In this document: in pieces, positions 15,733-23,608 of the stretch
Layout of the letters: every line of letters starts with the position of its first letter
Position numbering within the stretch: position 1 is the first letter of the stretch
Assembly: GCA_050998755.1 (NCBI GenBank)
Contig: JBPCPW010000099.1
Span: 1 to 64,000, forward strand
Origin: JAXDLW01 sp050998755
Lineage (GTDB): Bacteria > Chloroflexota > Dormibacteria > DASZGP01
Length of the DNA stretch: 64,000 nt
Direction: 5' to 3'
Made by a program: the position numbers and the translations under genes
The notes under the pieces: model-generated
What the model saw: only the letters and a program-made list of their open reading frames with translations
Told to the model about the DNA's origin: nothing
Databases searched by the model: none

Positions 15733-17270
15733 AGGTGAGCACCTATATCCCGACGGCTGAGAAGCTGATCTGGAACCCGACCGCCGAGGAGCTTCAGCGG
15801 CTGACCGGGGAGATGCCCAACGCTCGCAAGAGCGCCTTTGGCAACTGGAACGTCCAGTCGGCCGTCGACTCCCGCAGCAAGGCCTCGACCTACATCATCA
15901 GCGACCACCCCGAGGAGCACCCCTCCCAGTGCATAACCCGCGACGAGGGCGAGCGGCTGGCCAGGATGCAGGATGAATACATCTCCCAGAAGGAGATGCT
16001 GGTGATCGACGGCTACATCGGCAACGACCCGGGGTTCCGAACCCGCGCGCGCCTGATCATCGAGGCCGACAACGCCAACGTCGCCGGGATGCAGAAGATC
16101 CTGTTCTACGACGCCGAGGACGCCGGCGAGGACTTCGAGCCGGAGGTGACGGTGATCTACACCCCCAACCTGGCGGTGAGCAGGTACCCCAAGGAGCGGG
16201 TGATCGCGGTCGATCTGGAGACCAACGTGACCCGGGTGATGAACTCCGACTACTTCGGGGAGTCCAAGAAGGGCGGCCTGCGAATGTGGAACAAGCTGGT
16301 CTACGACAAGGGCGGCCTGCCGCTGCACGCCGGGTGCAAGGTCATCCCCACCGATAGAGGCCAGAAGGTGATGCTGATCGTCGGCCTCTCGGGCACCGGC
16401 AAGACCACCACCACCTTCACCCGCCAGAACGATTCCAAGCCCGTCCAGGACGATTTCGTGGCCATGATGCCGGACGGGCGGATCTACGCCACGGAAAACG
16501 GCTGCTTCGCCAAGACGTTTGCCCTCGATCCGGACTTCGAGCCGACGATCTACCACGCCGTCACCCGCCCGGCCGCCTACCTGGAGAATGTCTACCAGGA
16601 CGAGAGCGGGGTGGTCGACTTCAACAACACCGCATACACCCAGAACGGTCGGGCGGTGTTCGCAATGCAGGACCTCGGCTGGAGTGCCGACGCCCGTGAC
16701 CTCAAGAAAGCCGACTTCCTGCTGATCCTCAACCGCAACGAGGACATCATCCCCGGCGTCGCGCGCCTCACCCGGGAGCAGGCGGCGGCCTACTTCATGC
16801 TGGGCGAGACCAAGGGCACCAGTGCCGGCGGCAAGGAGGAGATGGGCAAGTTCCTCCGCGTCCCCGGGACCAACCCCTTCTTCCCCATCCTCCACGACCA
16901 CCAGGGCAACCGCTTTCACGAGCTGCTCGAGAAGCACCAATTCGAGGTCCTGTTGATGAACACCGGCAGGGTCGGCGGGCCGGACAGCGACGAGCGCTCC
17001 AAGAAGGTGGGCATCGACGCCAGTTCGGCGATTGTCAAAGGGATCGCCGAGGGAACCATCAGCTGGGAGAAGGATCCCGACTTCGGTTACGAGGTCGCCA
17101 CGGCCATCCCCGGGCTCGACGACGAGGAGCTGATGCAGCCGCGGAAGCTGTACGCGCGCCAGGGTCGGATGGATGAATACAGGGCCCAGGTCGAGCGCAT
17201 CCGGGCTGAGCGGGAGGAATTCCTCGGCCAGTTCCCCAAGCTCAACAGGGCGATAGTCGAGGCGATCTAG
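15729..17270 (+). CDS. pckA: Phosphoenolpyruvate carboxykinase (ATP)
   Basis: Converts oxaloacetate and ATP to PEP, CO2 and ADP, the entry to gluconeogenesis from C4 acids. The 513-residue product matches the ATP-dependent family: SRYPKERVIAVDLETN region, Walker A loop GLSGTGKTTTT, DDFVAMMPDGRIYATENGCF for metal and nucleotide binding, and LGETKGTSAGGKEE further on. The start ATG lies inside the stop of the lyase gene (ATGA). A strong inverted repeat follows 24 bases after its stop. Coupling to the malyl-CoA lyase suggests that products of acetyl-CoA assimilation feed sugar synthesis. Confidence 0.94.
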   Translation: MKVSTYIPTAEKLIWNPTAEELQRLTGEMPNARKSAFGNWNVQSAVDSRSKASTYIISDHPEEHPSQCITRDEGERLARMQDEYISQKEMLVIDGYIGNDPGFRTRARLIIEADNANVAGMQKILFYDAEDAGEDFEPEVTVIYTPNLAVSRYPKERVIAVDLETNVTRVMNSDYFGESKKGGLRMWNKLVYDKGGLPLHAGCKVIPTDRGQKVMLIVGLSGTGKTTTTFTRQNDSKPVQDDFVAMMPDGRIYATENGCFAKTFALDPDFEPTIYHAVTRPAAYLENVYQDESGVVDFNNTAYTQNGRAVFAMQDLGWSADARDLKKADFLLILNRNEDIIPGVARLTREQAAAYFMLGETKGTSAGGKEEMGKFLRVPGTNPFFPILHDHQGNRFHELLEKHQFEVLLMNTGRVGGPDSDERSKKVGIDASSAIVKGIAEGTISWEKDPDFGYEVATAIPGLDDEELMQPRKLYARQGRMDEYRAQVERIRAEREEFLGQFPKLNRAIVEAI

Positions 17271-17294
17271 GGTTTGCATCCTCCGAGATAAGAG

Positions 17295-17324
17295 GACAGC
17301 GAAGACGCCCGGGTTTTCGCTGTC
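17295..17324 (+). terminator. Hairpin terminator after pckA
   Basis: GACAGCGAA and TTCGCTGTC form a perfect 9-bp stem around a 12-base GC-rich loop, 24 bases after the pckA stop. The rest of the interval up to the SGNH hydrolase shows no other feature except a possible TACCCT -10 element at 17400-17405. Confidence 0.65.
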
Positions 17325-17429
17325 TCCGTATCCCGAAATTGCTGCAGTAATGCAGGGATGCCGTGGCTTTTCCTCATATGCAGGGCCTCTCCGCATTGCT
17401 ACCCTTGAGGCCGAAGGGGGCCCTGAACA

Positions 17430-18683
17430 CTGAACTCAGCTCGCATTCGCACTCACCTGCTGCTCGGCGCCCTCCTCGCGACCCTGCTCGGTGGCTATTG
17501 GCACCCGGTTTCGGCCTTCGTGACGGTGCGCGGCAACTCCGCTGCCGGCTTCGCCCTGGAGCGTCCCGGGCACCACTGGGTGAGGGGCATGACCGAGGCG
17601 GAGGCAGCTGACCCGCCGACCCTGGTGGGCTTTGATTTCCCCCGCGCCGAGCTGCCCCAGGCGCCGGACACGGCCAGCCTGGCCATCCCCGGGCGCAACG
17701 GCTACTACCTGGTCCCGTACATCCAGACCCAGCCCAACCTGCACTTCCGCGTTCGGGTGCAGAACCTGCCCGACGACGCCTCGGTCCACGTTTTCCTCGA
17801 CCCCGGGACGTCAAACCAGCGGATGGCCGAGGTCACCGCGCCCACGTTTGAAGGCGACTTCACGGACCTCCCCCTGGGCGACCACCGCCTGGTCAGCGAG
17901 GTCGTCTCGGCGCCGCAGCCGGTGAACCGCTGGGCGACCCTGAGCCGACGCACCAGGCTGGCCTCAGCCGAGCTGAGCCATGTCGCCCGCGGCGACATCG
18001 TGGCAGCCCTGGGCGATTCCACCACCGAGGGCAACGGGGGAGCGAAGTTCCACTTCATCGCCAACTGGGTGAGCGCCCACTCGATGGCCGCTGATTGGAC
18101 CTCGCCGGACGGCCGGAACTTCCCCCAGGCGGGGGCCTTCGCCCGGCCAGAGGCGCCGGCATCGTTCACCTCGACGCTGGGGACGATCCTGGAGCTTCAG
18201 CGCCACCACCCCGTGCTGGTTCTCAATGACGGCTGGTCGGGGGCCACCAGCCAGTCCTACAGGGACATCTCGTCGAGCCACGACCTGGCTGCCGAGTATG
18301 GCGCGGCGCAGCCCAACTCGTGGATCGTCAACCTGGGGGTGAACGACCCCCTCATCCATGCTTCGGCGGCCGACTTCGACGCCAACATCCGGGCCGTGCT
18401 GCAGACCCTCAGCAGCCGGTACGGGGCCCGCAACTCGGACATCCACGTGGCCTGCCCGACCTACGCCAAGGACTCGCGCCACGACGGGGAGGTCGCGTAC
18501 CTGCCGATAATCGACAAGCTCCGCGCCGACGACGGGCTCGGGACGGCGCCGAACTTCTTCAGCTTCTACAAGGCCAACCCGTCGGCCCTGGCCGACGAGG
18601 TCCACCCCAACGCCGGCGGTTACCGCGACATGGCCACGCTCTGGGCCCAGGCGCTCCAGGGGACCGGCTCGAGGTGCAGCTGA
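17430..18683 (+). CDS. Exported SGNH/GDSL hydrolase (apparent CTG start)
   Basis: Extracellular esterase-type hydrolase of the SGNH superfamily. Block I is GDIVAALGDSTTEG with nucleophile S197, block III is WIVNLGVNDPL, and the C-terminal catalytic pair is DEVHPNAGGY. An N-terminal beta-rich domain precedes the catalytic part. The hydrophobic signal peptide (THLLLGALLATLLGGYW) is encoded upstream of the first GTG at 17520. The frame there has no ATG, GTG or TTG and is closed by a stop at 17424, so CTG at 17430 is the likely start, with AAGGGGG upstream. If GTG 17520 were used the protein would be cytoplasmic with 387 residues. The substrate is unknown. Confidence 0.78.
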   Translation: MNSARIRTHLLLGALLATLLGGYWHPVSAFVTVRGNSAAGFALERPGHHWVRGMTEAEAADPPTLVGFDFPRAELPQAPDTASLAIPGRNGYYLVPYIQTQPNLHFRVRVQNLPDDASVHVFLDPGTSNQRMAEVTAPTFEGDFTDLPLGDHRLVSEVVSAPQPVNRWATLSRRTRLASAELSHVARGDIVAALGDSTTEGNGGAKFHFIANWVSAHSMAADWTSPDGRNFPQAGAFARPEAPASFTSTLGTILELQRHHPVLVLNDGWSGATSQSYRDISSSHDLAAEYGAAQPNSWIVNLGVNDPLIHASAADFDANIRAVLQTLSSRYGARNSDIHVACPTYAKDSRHDGEVAYLPIIDKLRADDGLGTAPNFFSFYKANPSALADEVHPNAGGYRDMATLWAQALQGTGSRCS

Positions 18684-18689
18684 GGCGGG

Positions 18690-19163
18690 TTACATCCCCG
18701 GTGGTGCCTGCCCCAGGGTGAACCTGTCGGGGCCGGCGCCGCAGCTTGGGCACTTGTCCGGTGCCTCGAAGCCGCGGTCGGTGAAGCCGCACTCGCCACA
18801 CTGCCACTGCCGGGTGGCGAAGAACTGGACGATGTCGGAGCGGCTGACGATGCCCACCAGCTTGGTCCCGTCCATCACCGGCACCCGACGGATGCGGTGC
18901 TTCACGAAGAGCTTGGCGGCCTCCCCCACCGGGGCGTCGCTGGGGATGGTGATGGGGTCACGGCTCATGATGTCGGCCACCGTGCGGCCCTTGCGGTCGA
19001 TGACGTCGAACTCGGAGACCACGCCGGTGATCTTGCCCTTGTTGTCGAGGACGGGCAGGCCGGTGATGCGATGCCGGGTGAGGATCGACGTCAATTGCTC
19101 GACCGTCGCCGACTCGGAAATCTTCAAAACGTCGCGGGACATGATGTCTCTGACCAAAACCAC
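18690..19163 (-). CDS. CBS-domain pair with C-terminal zinc-ribbon/rubredoxin-like tail
   Basis: A 157-residue protein with two CBS modules (about residues 3-55 and 63-113), which usually bind adenine nucleotides and act as energy sensors. A short tail follows with CGEC and CPSC pairs, resembling a rubrerythrin-type rubredoxin or zinc ribbon. GTG at 19163 was chosen because GATAAT ends seven bases upstream; an in-frame ATG at 19178 lies inside that element. It is divergent from the 3-hydroxyacyl-CoA dehydrogenase at 19228 and could be co-regulated with it. No partner enzyme is obvious. Confidence 0.8.
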   Translation of the reverse strand: MVLVRDIMSRDVLKISESATVEQLTSILTRHRITGLPVLDNKGKITGVVSEFDVIDRKGRTVADIMSRDPITIPSDAPVGEAAKLFVKHRIRRVPVMDGTKLVGIVSRSDIVQFFATRQWQCGECGFTDRGFEAPDKCPSCGAGPDRFTLGQAPPGM

Positions 19164-19170
19164 GACAGGA

Positions 19171-19176
19171 ATTATC
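19171..19176 (-). promoter_or_regulatory. Putative -10 element of CBS gene (GATAAT)
   Basis: Minus-strand GATAAT ends seven bases before the GTG start, matching the leaderless pattern. It lies in the divergent interval shared with the dehydrogenase gene. Confidence 0.45.
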
Positions 19177-19227
19177 ATCCGTTGGCATCTCTGCCGGTTT
19201 TTCGCCGCCCTCACAGGAGCCTCAAAC

Positions 19228-20091
19228 GTGGAAATCAAGACTGTTTGCATCGTGGGCGCCGGGACCGTGGGGTCCCAGCTCGCCTACCAGTGCGCCCTGG
19301 GTGGGTTCAACGTCAACCTCAACTCCCGCAGGCAGGAGACCCTGGACAAGGGCCGGCAGAATGCCGAGAGGTTGCTGCGACGCCGTGTCGAGAAGGGCAC
19401 CCTGACGGAGTTCGAGTGCGAGGAGGCCATCGGCAGGGTCACCGCGACAACGAAGCTTCCCGAGGCCATCGGCCGAGCTGACATCATGATCGAGGCCGTG
19501 GCCGAGCGCCTCGACGTCAAGGAGGAGGTGTTCCGGCAGGCGGATGCCGCGGCGCCGGCCCACACCATCCTGGCGACCACCAGCTCGACCATCGAGATCC
19601 AGAAGCTGGCGCCCGCCACCGGCCGCCCGGAGAAGTGCATCAACGCGCACTTCTTCAATCCGGTGTTGCTGATGGACCTGGTCGAGGTCGTGCGCGGCCC
19701 TCAGACCTCGCAGGAGACCGTGGATGCGACGATGAGCTTCTGCCATCGCGTGGGTCGCTTCCCCGTCCTGGTACAGAAGGAGAGCTACGGCTTCATCGTC
19801 AACCGGATCGTCTTCACCGCCATCCGGGAGGCCCTTCGGCTGGTCGACGAGGGCGCGGCCACCGCGCAGGACATCGATGAGGCCTGCACCCGGGGGCTCA
19901 ACTGGCCGATGGGGCCGGTCAAGCTGGCGGACTTCATCGGCCTCGACGTCATCCGCGACGCCTGGCTCCTGGGCCAGGAGGAGATGAGCGACGGCGCCTG
20001 GGTGCCCACCGCCGAGCTGGAACAGCACGTGGCGGCAGGGGAGCTGGGCATGAAGACCGGCAAGGGGTTCCTGGACCACGCCAGGAAGTAG
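19228..20091 (+). CDS. 3-hydroxybutyryl-CoA dehydrogenase
   Basis: NAD(P)-dependent 3-hydroxyacyl-CoA dehydrogenase, 287 residues, the size of single-function Hbd/PaaH enzymes. It has the Rossmann motif VGAGTVGSQ near residue 9, the catalytic histidine in NAHFFNP, and the asparagine in SYGFIVNRI. It would interconvert acetoacetyl-CoA and 3-hydroxybutyryl-CoA, linking the thiolase to the crotonyl-CoA level used by Ccr. The GTG start at 19228 follows AGGAG; longer upstream reading would run into the divergent CBS gene. Its TAG stop shares a base with the GTG of the F420:NADP reductase gene. Confidence 0.88.
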   Translation: MEIKTVCIVGAGTVGSQLAYQCALGGFNVNLNSRRQETLDKGRQNAERLLRRRVEKGTLTEFECEEAIGRVTATTKLPEAIGRADIMIEAVAERLDVKEEVFRQADAAAPAHTILATTSSTIEIQKLAPATGRPEKCINAHFFNPVLLMDLVEVVRGPQTSQETVDATMSFCHRVGRFPVLVQKESYGFIVNRIVFTAIREALRLVDEGAATAQDIDEACTRGLNWPMGPVKLADFIGLDVIRDAWLLGQEEMSDGAWVPTAELEQHVAAGELGMKTGKGFLDHARK

Positions 20092-20753
20092 TGCCGATGG
20101 CTGAGTCCATCGCGATACTGGGCGGCACCGGCAAGGAGGGCCGCGGCCTGGCGCTGCGCTGGGCCCGTGCCGGGCGCGAAGTGGTGCTCGGGTCCCGAGA
20201 GGCGTCACGGGCGGTGGACGCCGCCGCGGAGGTGGCCGAGACCTCGGGCGGCAGCGTGCGGGGCATGGGCAACGCGGAAGCCTGCGCGGCGGCCGCCCTG
20301 GTGGTCGCGGCCACTCCCTATGACGGCCTGGAGGAGACTATCGTCGCCTGCTCGGGAGTGCTGGCAGGCAAGCTGGTGGTCAGCGCGGTGATCCCGCTTC
20401 AGGTCGAGGACGGGCGATTCACTGTACGTCAGGTTCCCGCCGGGTCGGCAGCCCAGCTGGTCGCCGCGGCGGCCCCTCGGAGCCGCGCCGCGGCGGCATT
20501 CCACAACGTGAGCTTCAAGATCCTTGCGGACCTCGCCCGCGGGATTGACGAGGACGTGCCGTTCGCCTGTGGGGAGGAGGACCGGGAGACGTTACAGGCC
20601 CTGTGCACCGACCTCGGCGCCCGCGGCGTCCACGTTGGCGGCCTGCACCTGGCCCCGTACCTGGAGGGCTACACGGCAGTGCTATTGAGCGTCAACCGCC
20701 GATACCGCACCCAGGCCGGGATTCGGTTCACCGGGCTTCCGGAAGCGGGCTGA
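20091..20753 (+). CDS. npdG: NADPH-dependent F420 reductase
   Basis: Transfers hydride between coenzyme F420 and NADP. The 220-residue protein begins IAILGGTGKEGRGLALRWAR and continues VVLGSREASR, the nucleotide-binding signature of the Fno/NpdG family, and keeps the hydrophobic Ala-rich middle typical of it. Translation may start at GTG 20091, overlapping the preceding stop by one base, or at ATG 20097. The coupling to a 3-hydroxyacyl-CoA dehydrogenase suggests that redox supply for acyl-CoA reduction and F420 are linked. It overlaps the convergent PAP2 gene by 72 bases. Confidence 0.87.
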   Translation: MPMAESIAILGGTGKEGRGLALRWARAGREVVLGSREASRAVDAAAEVAETSGGSVRGMGNAEACAAAALVVAATPYDGLEETIVACSGVLAGKLVVSAVIPLQVEDGRFTVRQVPAGSAAQLVAAAAPRSRAAAAFHNVSFKILADLARGIDEDVPFACGEEDRETLQALCTDLGARGVHVGGLHLAPYLEGYTAVLLSVNRRYRTQAGIRFTGLPEAG

Positions 20754-21590
20754 GAGGTACTCCACCGCCGCGAACCAGGCCGCCGCGATCAACATTCCGC
20801 CGACCGCGTCGATGATGTAGTGCTCGCCGAGGTAGACGATGCTGAAAGTCACCGCCAGGACCCAGCCTCCCAGCGGTAACGCCGCCTTTCTGCCGAACAG
20901 CCGGATACCGTAGAGCATCCCCAGCGTGGGAAAGGCGGCGTGCAGCGACGGGAAGGCAGCGACCTTGTTGGGGGTCATGTTCTGGTAGATGAAGTCGGTC
21001 GCGCTGGGGAGGGTGTGGCTGATGATCTTCTCAACGTGGGGCAGATATCCCTGCTGCGAAGCCAGCCAGGGCGGCGCCACCGGCACCAGCAGGAAGAAGA
21101 CAAAGGCGCTGAAGCTCATCGCCAGGAGACAGGCGGCGAAGCGGCGGAAGAGTCCGCGGTCGCGGATCCAGAACACGTAGCCCAGCGTCAGCGGGTAGGC
21201 GAAATGGAGGAAGTACAAGAGCGTCGCCAACACGTCCAGGGGCGAGCGGCCGGCCCCCCGGTAGAACCAGGACTGCAGGACCAGGGTGGGCAACCGTCCG
21301 AAGCCCAGGACGCGGTCGATAGCGATGACCTCGACGTAATGCGGGGCGATCCCGGTCTTCCCGGCAAACCCGCGGAGGAACTCATAGCCGATGAACAGGA
21401 CAGCGAAGGGCATCCAATCGACGATGAAGGCCTTCCAGCGGCCCAGGGCGACCGCTCCCAGGAGCAGGATGAAGACGAAATAGTCAGGCGACACTGAGAT
21501 GCCTCGCCACACCAGGAAGGCGGTGGTGGCAACCACGTAGAGGATCACCGCCGGGATCATGAACCGCCGCATGTTGCCCGGGGACTGCAT
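20682..21590 (-). CDS. PAP2-superfamily membrane phosphatase/transferase
   Basis: A 302-residue polytopic membrane protein with about seven hydrophobic segments. The PAP2 signature is split as FPSLHAAFPTL and the terminal YLGEHYIIDAVGG, resembling inositol-phosphorylceramide synthase (Aur1)-like or phosphatidylinositol-type PAP2 proteins rather than a simple PgpB. It probably acts on a membrane lipid phosphate at the outer face. GATACT ends seven bases before the ATG, and the 3' end overlaps the F420 reductase gene on the other strand. Confidence 0.82.
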   Translation of the reverse strand: MQSPGNMRRFMIPAVILYVVATTAFLVWRGISVSPDYFVFILLLGAVALGRWKAFIVDWMPFAVLFIGYEFLRGFAGKTGIAPHYVEVIAIDRVLGFGRLPTLVLQSWFYRGAGRSPLDVLATLLYFLHFAYPLTLGYVFWIRDRGLFRRFAACLLAMSFSAFVFFLLVPVAPPWLASQQGYLPHVEKIISHTLPSATDFIYQNMTPNKVAAFPSLHAAFPTLGMLYGIRLFGRKAALPLGGWVLAVTFSIVYLGEHYIIDAVGGMLIAAAWFAAVEYLSARFRKPGEPNPGLGAVSAVDAQ

Positions 21591-21650
21591 CGCCCCGAGT
21601 ATCGCCAGCGCTTCAAGGCCGTTGAGGTCGGGATGTAAGCTTTGGTGATA

Positions 21651-22859
21651 ATGGCGATATCGCGTTCATCGGCCGCCGCCGACCTCGAGGACCTGCTGGC
21701 GAAGCAGCAGCCGGCACCGCTGCTGCCCTCGGAGGAGATGGCGGATCCCCGCGCCTCAGCCGAGGCGGCGGGCCTGCGCTACGTCACCGACTTGGATCCC
21801 GGCATACATCGCACCTCGGGCAAGCGCTTTCGATATACGTGGCCGGACGGCACCGCGGTCAAGGACCGGGCCACGATGACCCGTATCAACGCGCTGGCCA
21901 TCCCCCCGGCCTACACCGATGTCTGGATCTGCCGAGATCCCCAGGGCCACCTCCAGGCCGTCGGGCGGGACGACAGGGGCCGCAAGCAGTACCGGTACCA
22001 CGAGGACTGGCGCACGGTGCGGGACGCCGTCAAGTTCCACCGCATGCTGGCCTTCGGCGAGGCCCTGCCGCGAATCCGCGAACAGGTCTCAGCGGACCTG
22101 CGCAAGCACGGCCTACCCCGCGAGAAGGTTGTCGCCACCGTCGTGGCGATGCTGGAACAGACGCTCATCCGCGTCGGCAACGAACAGTACCGTCAGCAGA
22201 ACCAGAGCTACGGCGTGACCACCCTGCGCAACCGCCATGTGTCAATCAAGGGCGGTAAGGCGCGCCTGCGCTTCACGGGCAAGAGCGGCAAGCCACACGA
22301 CGTCGAGGTGGACGACCCGCGTCTCGTCCGAGTGGTGGCCGCCTGCCTCGACATCCCCGGCCAGGAGCTCTTCCAGTGGCTGGACGACGAGGGACAATCC
22401 CACCCCGTCGGCTCCGACGACGTCAACGCCTACCTCCAGGAGGTGACCGGCGAGGGATTCACGGCCAAGGACTTCAGGACCTGGGCCGGGACCGTCCTGG
22501 CAGGACGTCTGCTGCGCGCCACCGGGCCGGTGGCCTCGGAACGGGCGGCCAAAACGGAGATCAGCAGGGTGATAAAGGAGGTCGCCGAGCAGCTCCGCAA
22601 TACTCCAGCCGTGTGCCGCAAGTCGTACGTCCACCCGGCGGTCATTGATGCCTTTGTCGGAGGTTTCATCAAGCCCCTGACCCACGAGACGGGTTCGAGG
22701 GCAGAGCCCGAGCGCAGCGTTGAGGAGGACGCTTTGCTGGAACTGCTGCGCGAGGGTACCGCCACGGTCAAGGGAGCGGCCGAAGCCAGGTCGAAGGGTC
22801 GCAGGCGACGTCGCGCGGAGCCTCGGAGCTGGAGTCCGAGGGTGCTTAAAGGGCGCTGA
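21651..22859 (+). CDS. DNA topoisomerase IB
   Basis: Poxvirus-like type IB topoisomerase that relaxes supercoils through a 3'-phosphotyrosine. The 402-residue protein shows YRYHEDWRTVRDAVKF, active-site arginines in TLRNRHVSIKG and KDFRTWAGTVLA, and the catalytic tyrosine in CRKSYVHPAVI. It ends in a basic tail. ATG 21651 fits a leaderless start after TAAGCT (21636-21641); TTG 21642 and GTG 21645 are alternatives. Bacterial type IB enzymes are sporadic and often stress-related. Confidence 0.9.
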   Translation: MAISRSSAAADLEDLLAKQQPAPLLPSEEMADPRASAEAAGLRYVTDLDPGIHRTSGKRFRYTWPDGTAVKDRATMTRINALAIPPAYTDVWICRDPQGHLQAVGRDDRGRKQYRYHEDWRTVRDAVKFHRMLAFGEALPRIREQVSADLRKHGLPREKVVATVVAMLEQTLIRVGNEQYRQQNQSYGVTTLRNRHVSIKGGKARLRFTGKSGKPHDVEVDDPRLVRVVAACLDIPGQELFQWLDDEGQSHPVGSDDVNAYLQEVTGEGFTAKDFRTWAGTVLAGRLLRATGPVASERAAKTEISRVIKEVAEQLRNTPAVCRKSYVHPAVIDAFVGGFIKPLTHETGSRAEPERSVEEDALLELLREGTATVKGAAEARSKGRRRRRAEPRSWSPRVLKGR

Positions 22860-22898
22860 GACTTGGCCGCGGACGCTCTCGGGCGGCCGCGCCGAACC

Positions 22899-22904
22899 TA
22901 CAAT
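22899..22904 (+). promoter_or_regulatory. Putative -10 element of OmpR-type regulator (TACAAT)
   Basis: TACAAT ends six bases before the ATG at 22911 with no Shine-Dalgarno site between, so the mRNA would begin at or next to the start codon. An identical hexamer precedes the gene at 35521. Confidence 0.55.
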
Positions 22905-22910
22905 GCGGCC

Positions 22911-23603
22911 ATGACTGGCAAGGCTGGCGGCAACGAGGGAAAGGTCCTCGTGGTGGACGACGAGCAGGGCATCGTCGACTTCCTCAAGCTCGGCCTGCAG
23001 TACGAGGGCTATGAAGTGCGCAGTGCCAGTGACGGAAAGCAGGCCCTGATTGCCATCAGCGAGTTCAAGCCAGACCTCGTGGTCCTGGACATCAACATGC
23101 CGCGGATGGACGGCTACGAGGTGTGCCGCACGGTGCAGGGCGCGGACATGGGCATCCTCATCCTCAGCGCTCGCGACGGGCTCGAGGACCGCCTCAAGGG
23201 CCTCGAGGTGGGTGCCGACGACTACCTGGTCAAGCCGTTCCATTTCGAAGAGCTGCTGGCCCGCGCCAAGGCCATCCTTCGGCGCCGCCGACCCACCGCT
23301 GGGGAGGTGCTGCGGGTCGGCAACCTGAGCCTCAACGACGGCACCCGGGAGGTGCACCTCGATAACCGCCTGGTGGAGCTCACCACTCGCGAATTCGACC
23401 TGCTCAAGCTGCTGATGCAGCACCCCAACCAGGTACTGCCCCGGGATCGCATCCTGGACCAGGTCTGGGGCTACAACTTCTATGGTGACGAGAACAACGT
23501 CGAGGTCTATATCCGCTACCTGCGGCAGAAGCTCGGGGACGAGGATCGCCAGTTGATCCAGACCGTGCGCGGAGTCGGTTACCGAATCGCCGCGGCGGGC
23601 TAG
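22911..23603 (+). CDS. OmpR/PhoB-family response regulator
   Basis: A 230-residue two-component regulator. The receiver has the acidic pair in VVDDEQG, phospho-acceptor D60 in VVLDINMPRMDGYE, and the lysine in YLVKPFHFEE. The winged-helix DNA-binding domain includes LTTREFDLLKLLMQHPNQV and the wing IQTVRGVGYRI. Its stop is followed five bases later by the cognate kinase, so they form an operon. The signal and targets are unknown. Confidence 0.92.
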   Translation: MTGKAGGNEGKVLVVDDEQGIVDFLKLGLQYEGYEVRSASDGKQALIAISEFKPDLVVLDINMPRMDGYEVCRTVQGADMGILILSARDGLEDRLKGLEVGADDYLVKPFHFEELLARAKAILRRRRPTAGEVLRVGNLSLNDGTREVHLDNRLVELTTREFDLLKLLMQHPNQVLPRDRILDQVWGYNFYGDENNVEVYIRYLRQKLGDEDRQLIQTVRGVGYRIAAAG

Positions 23604-23608
23604 GCGCC

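Noticed and set aside
15504..17396. Long open frame antisense to CitE end and pckA (about 630 codons)
   Set aside because: It mirrors a secure pckA gene; high GC removes stops from the opposite strand. The translation is rich in His, Leu, Val and Asp repeats without motifs.
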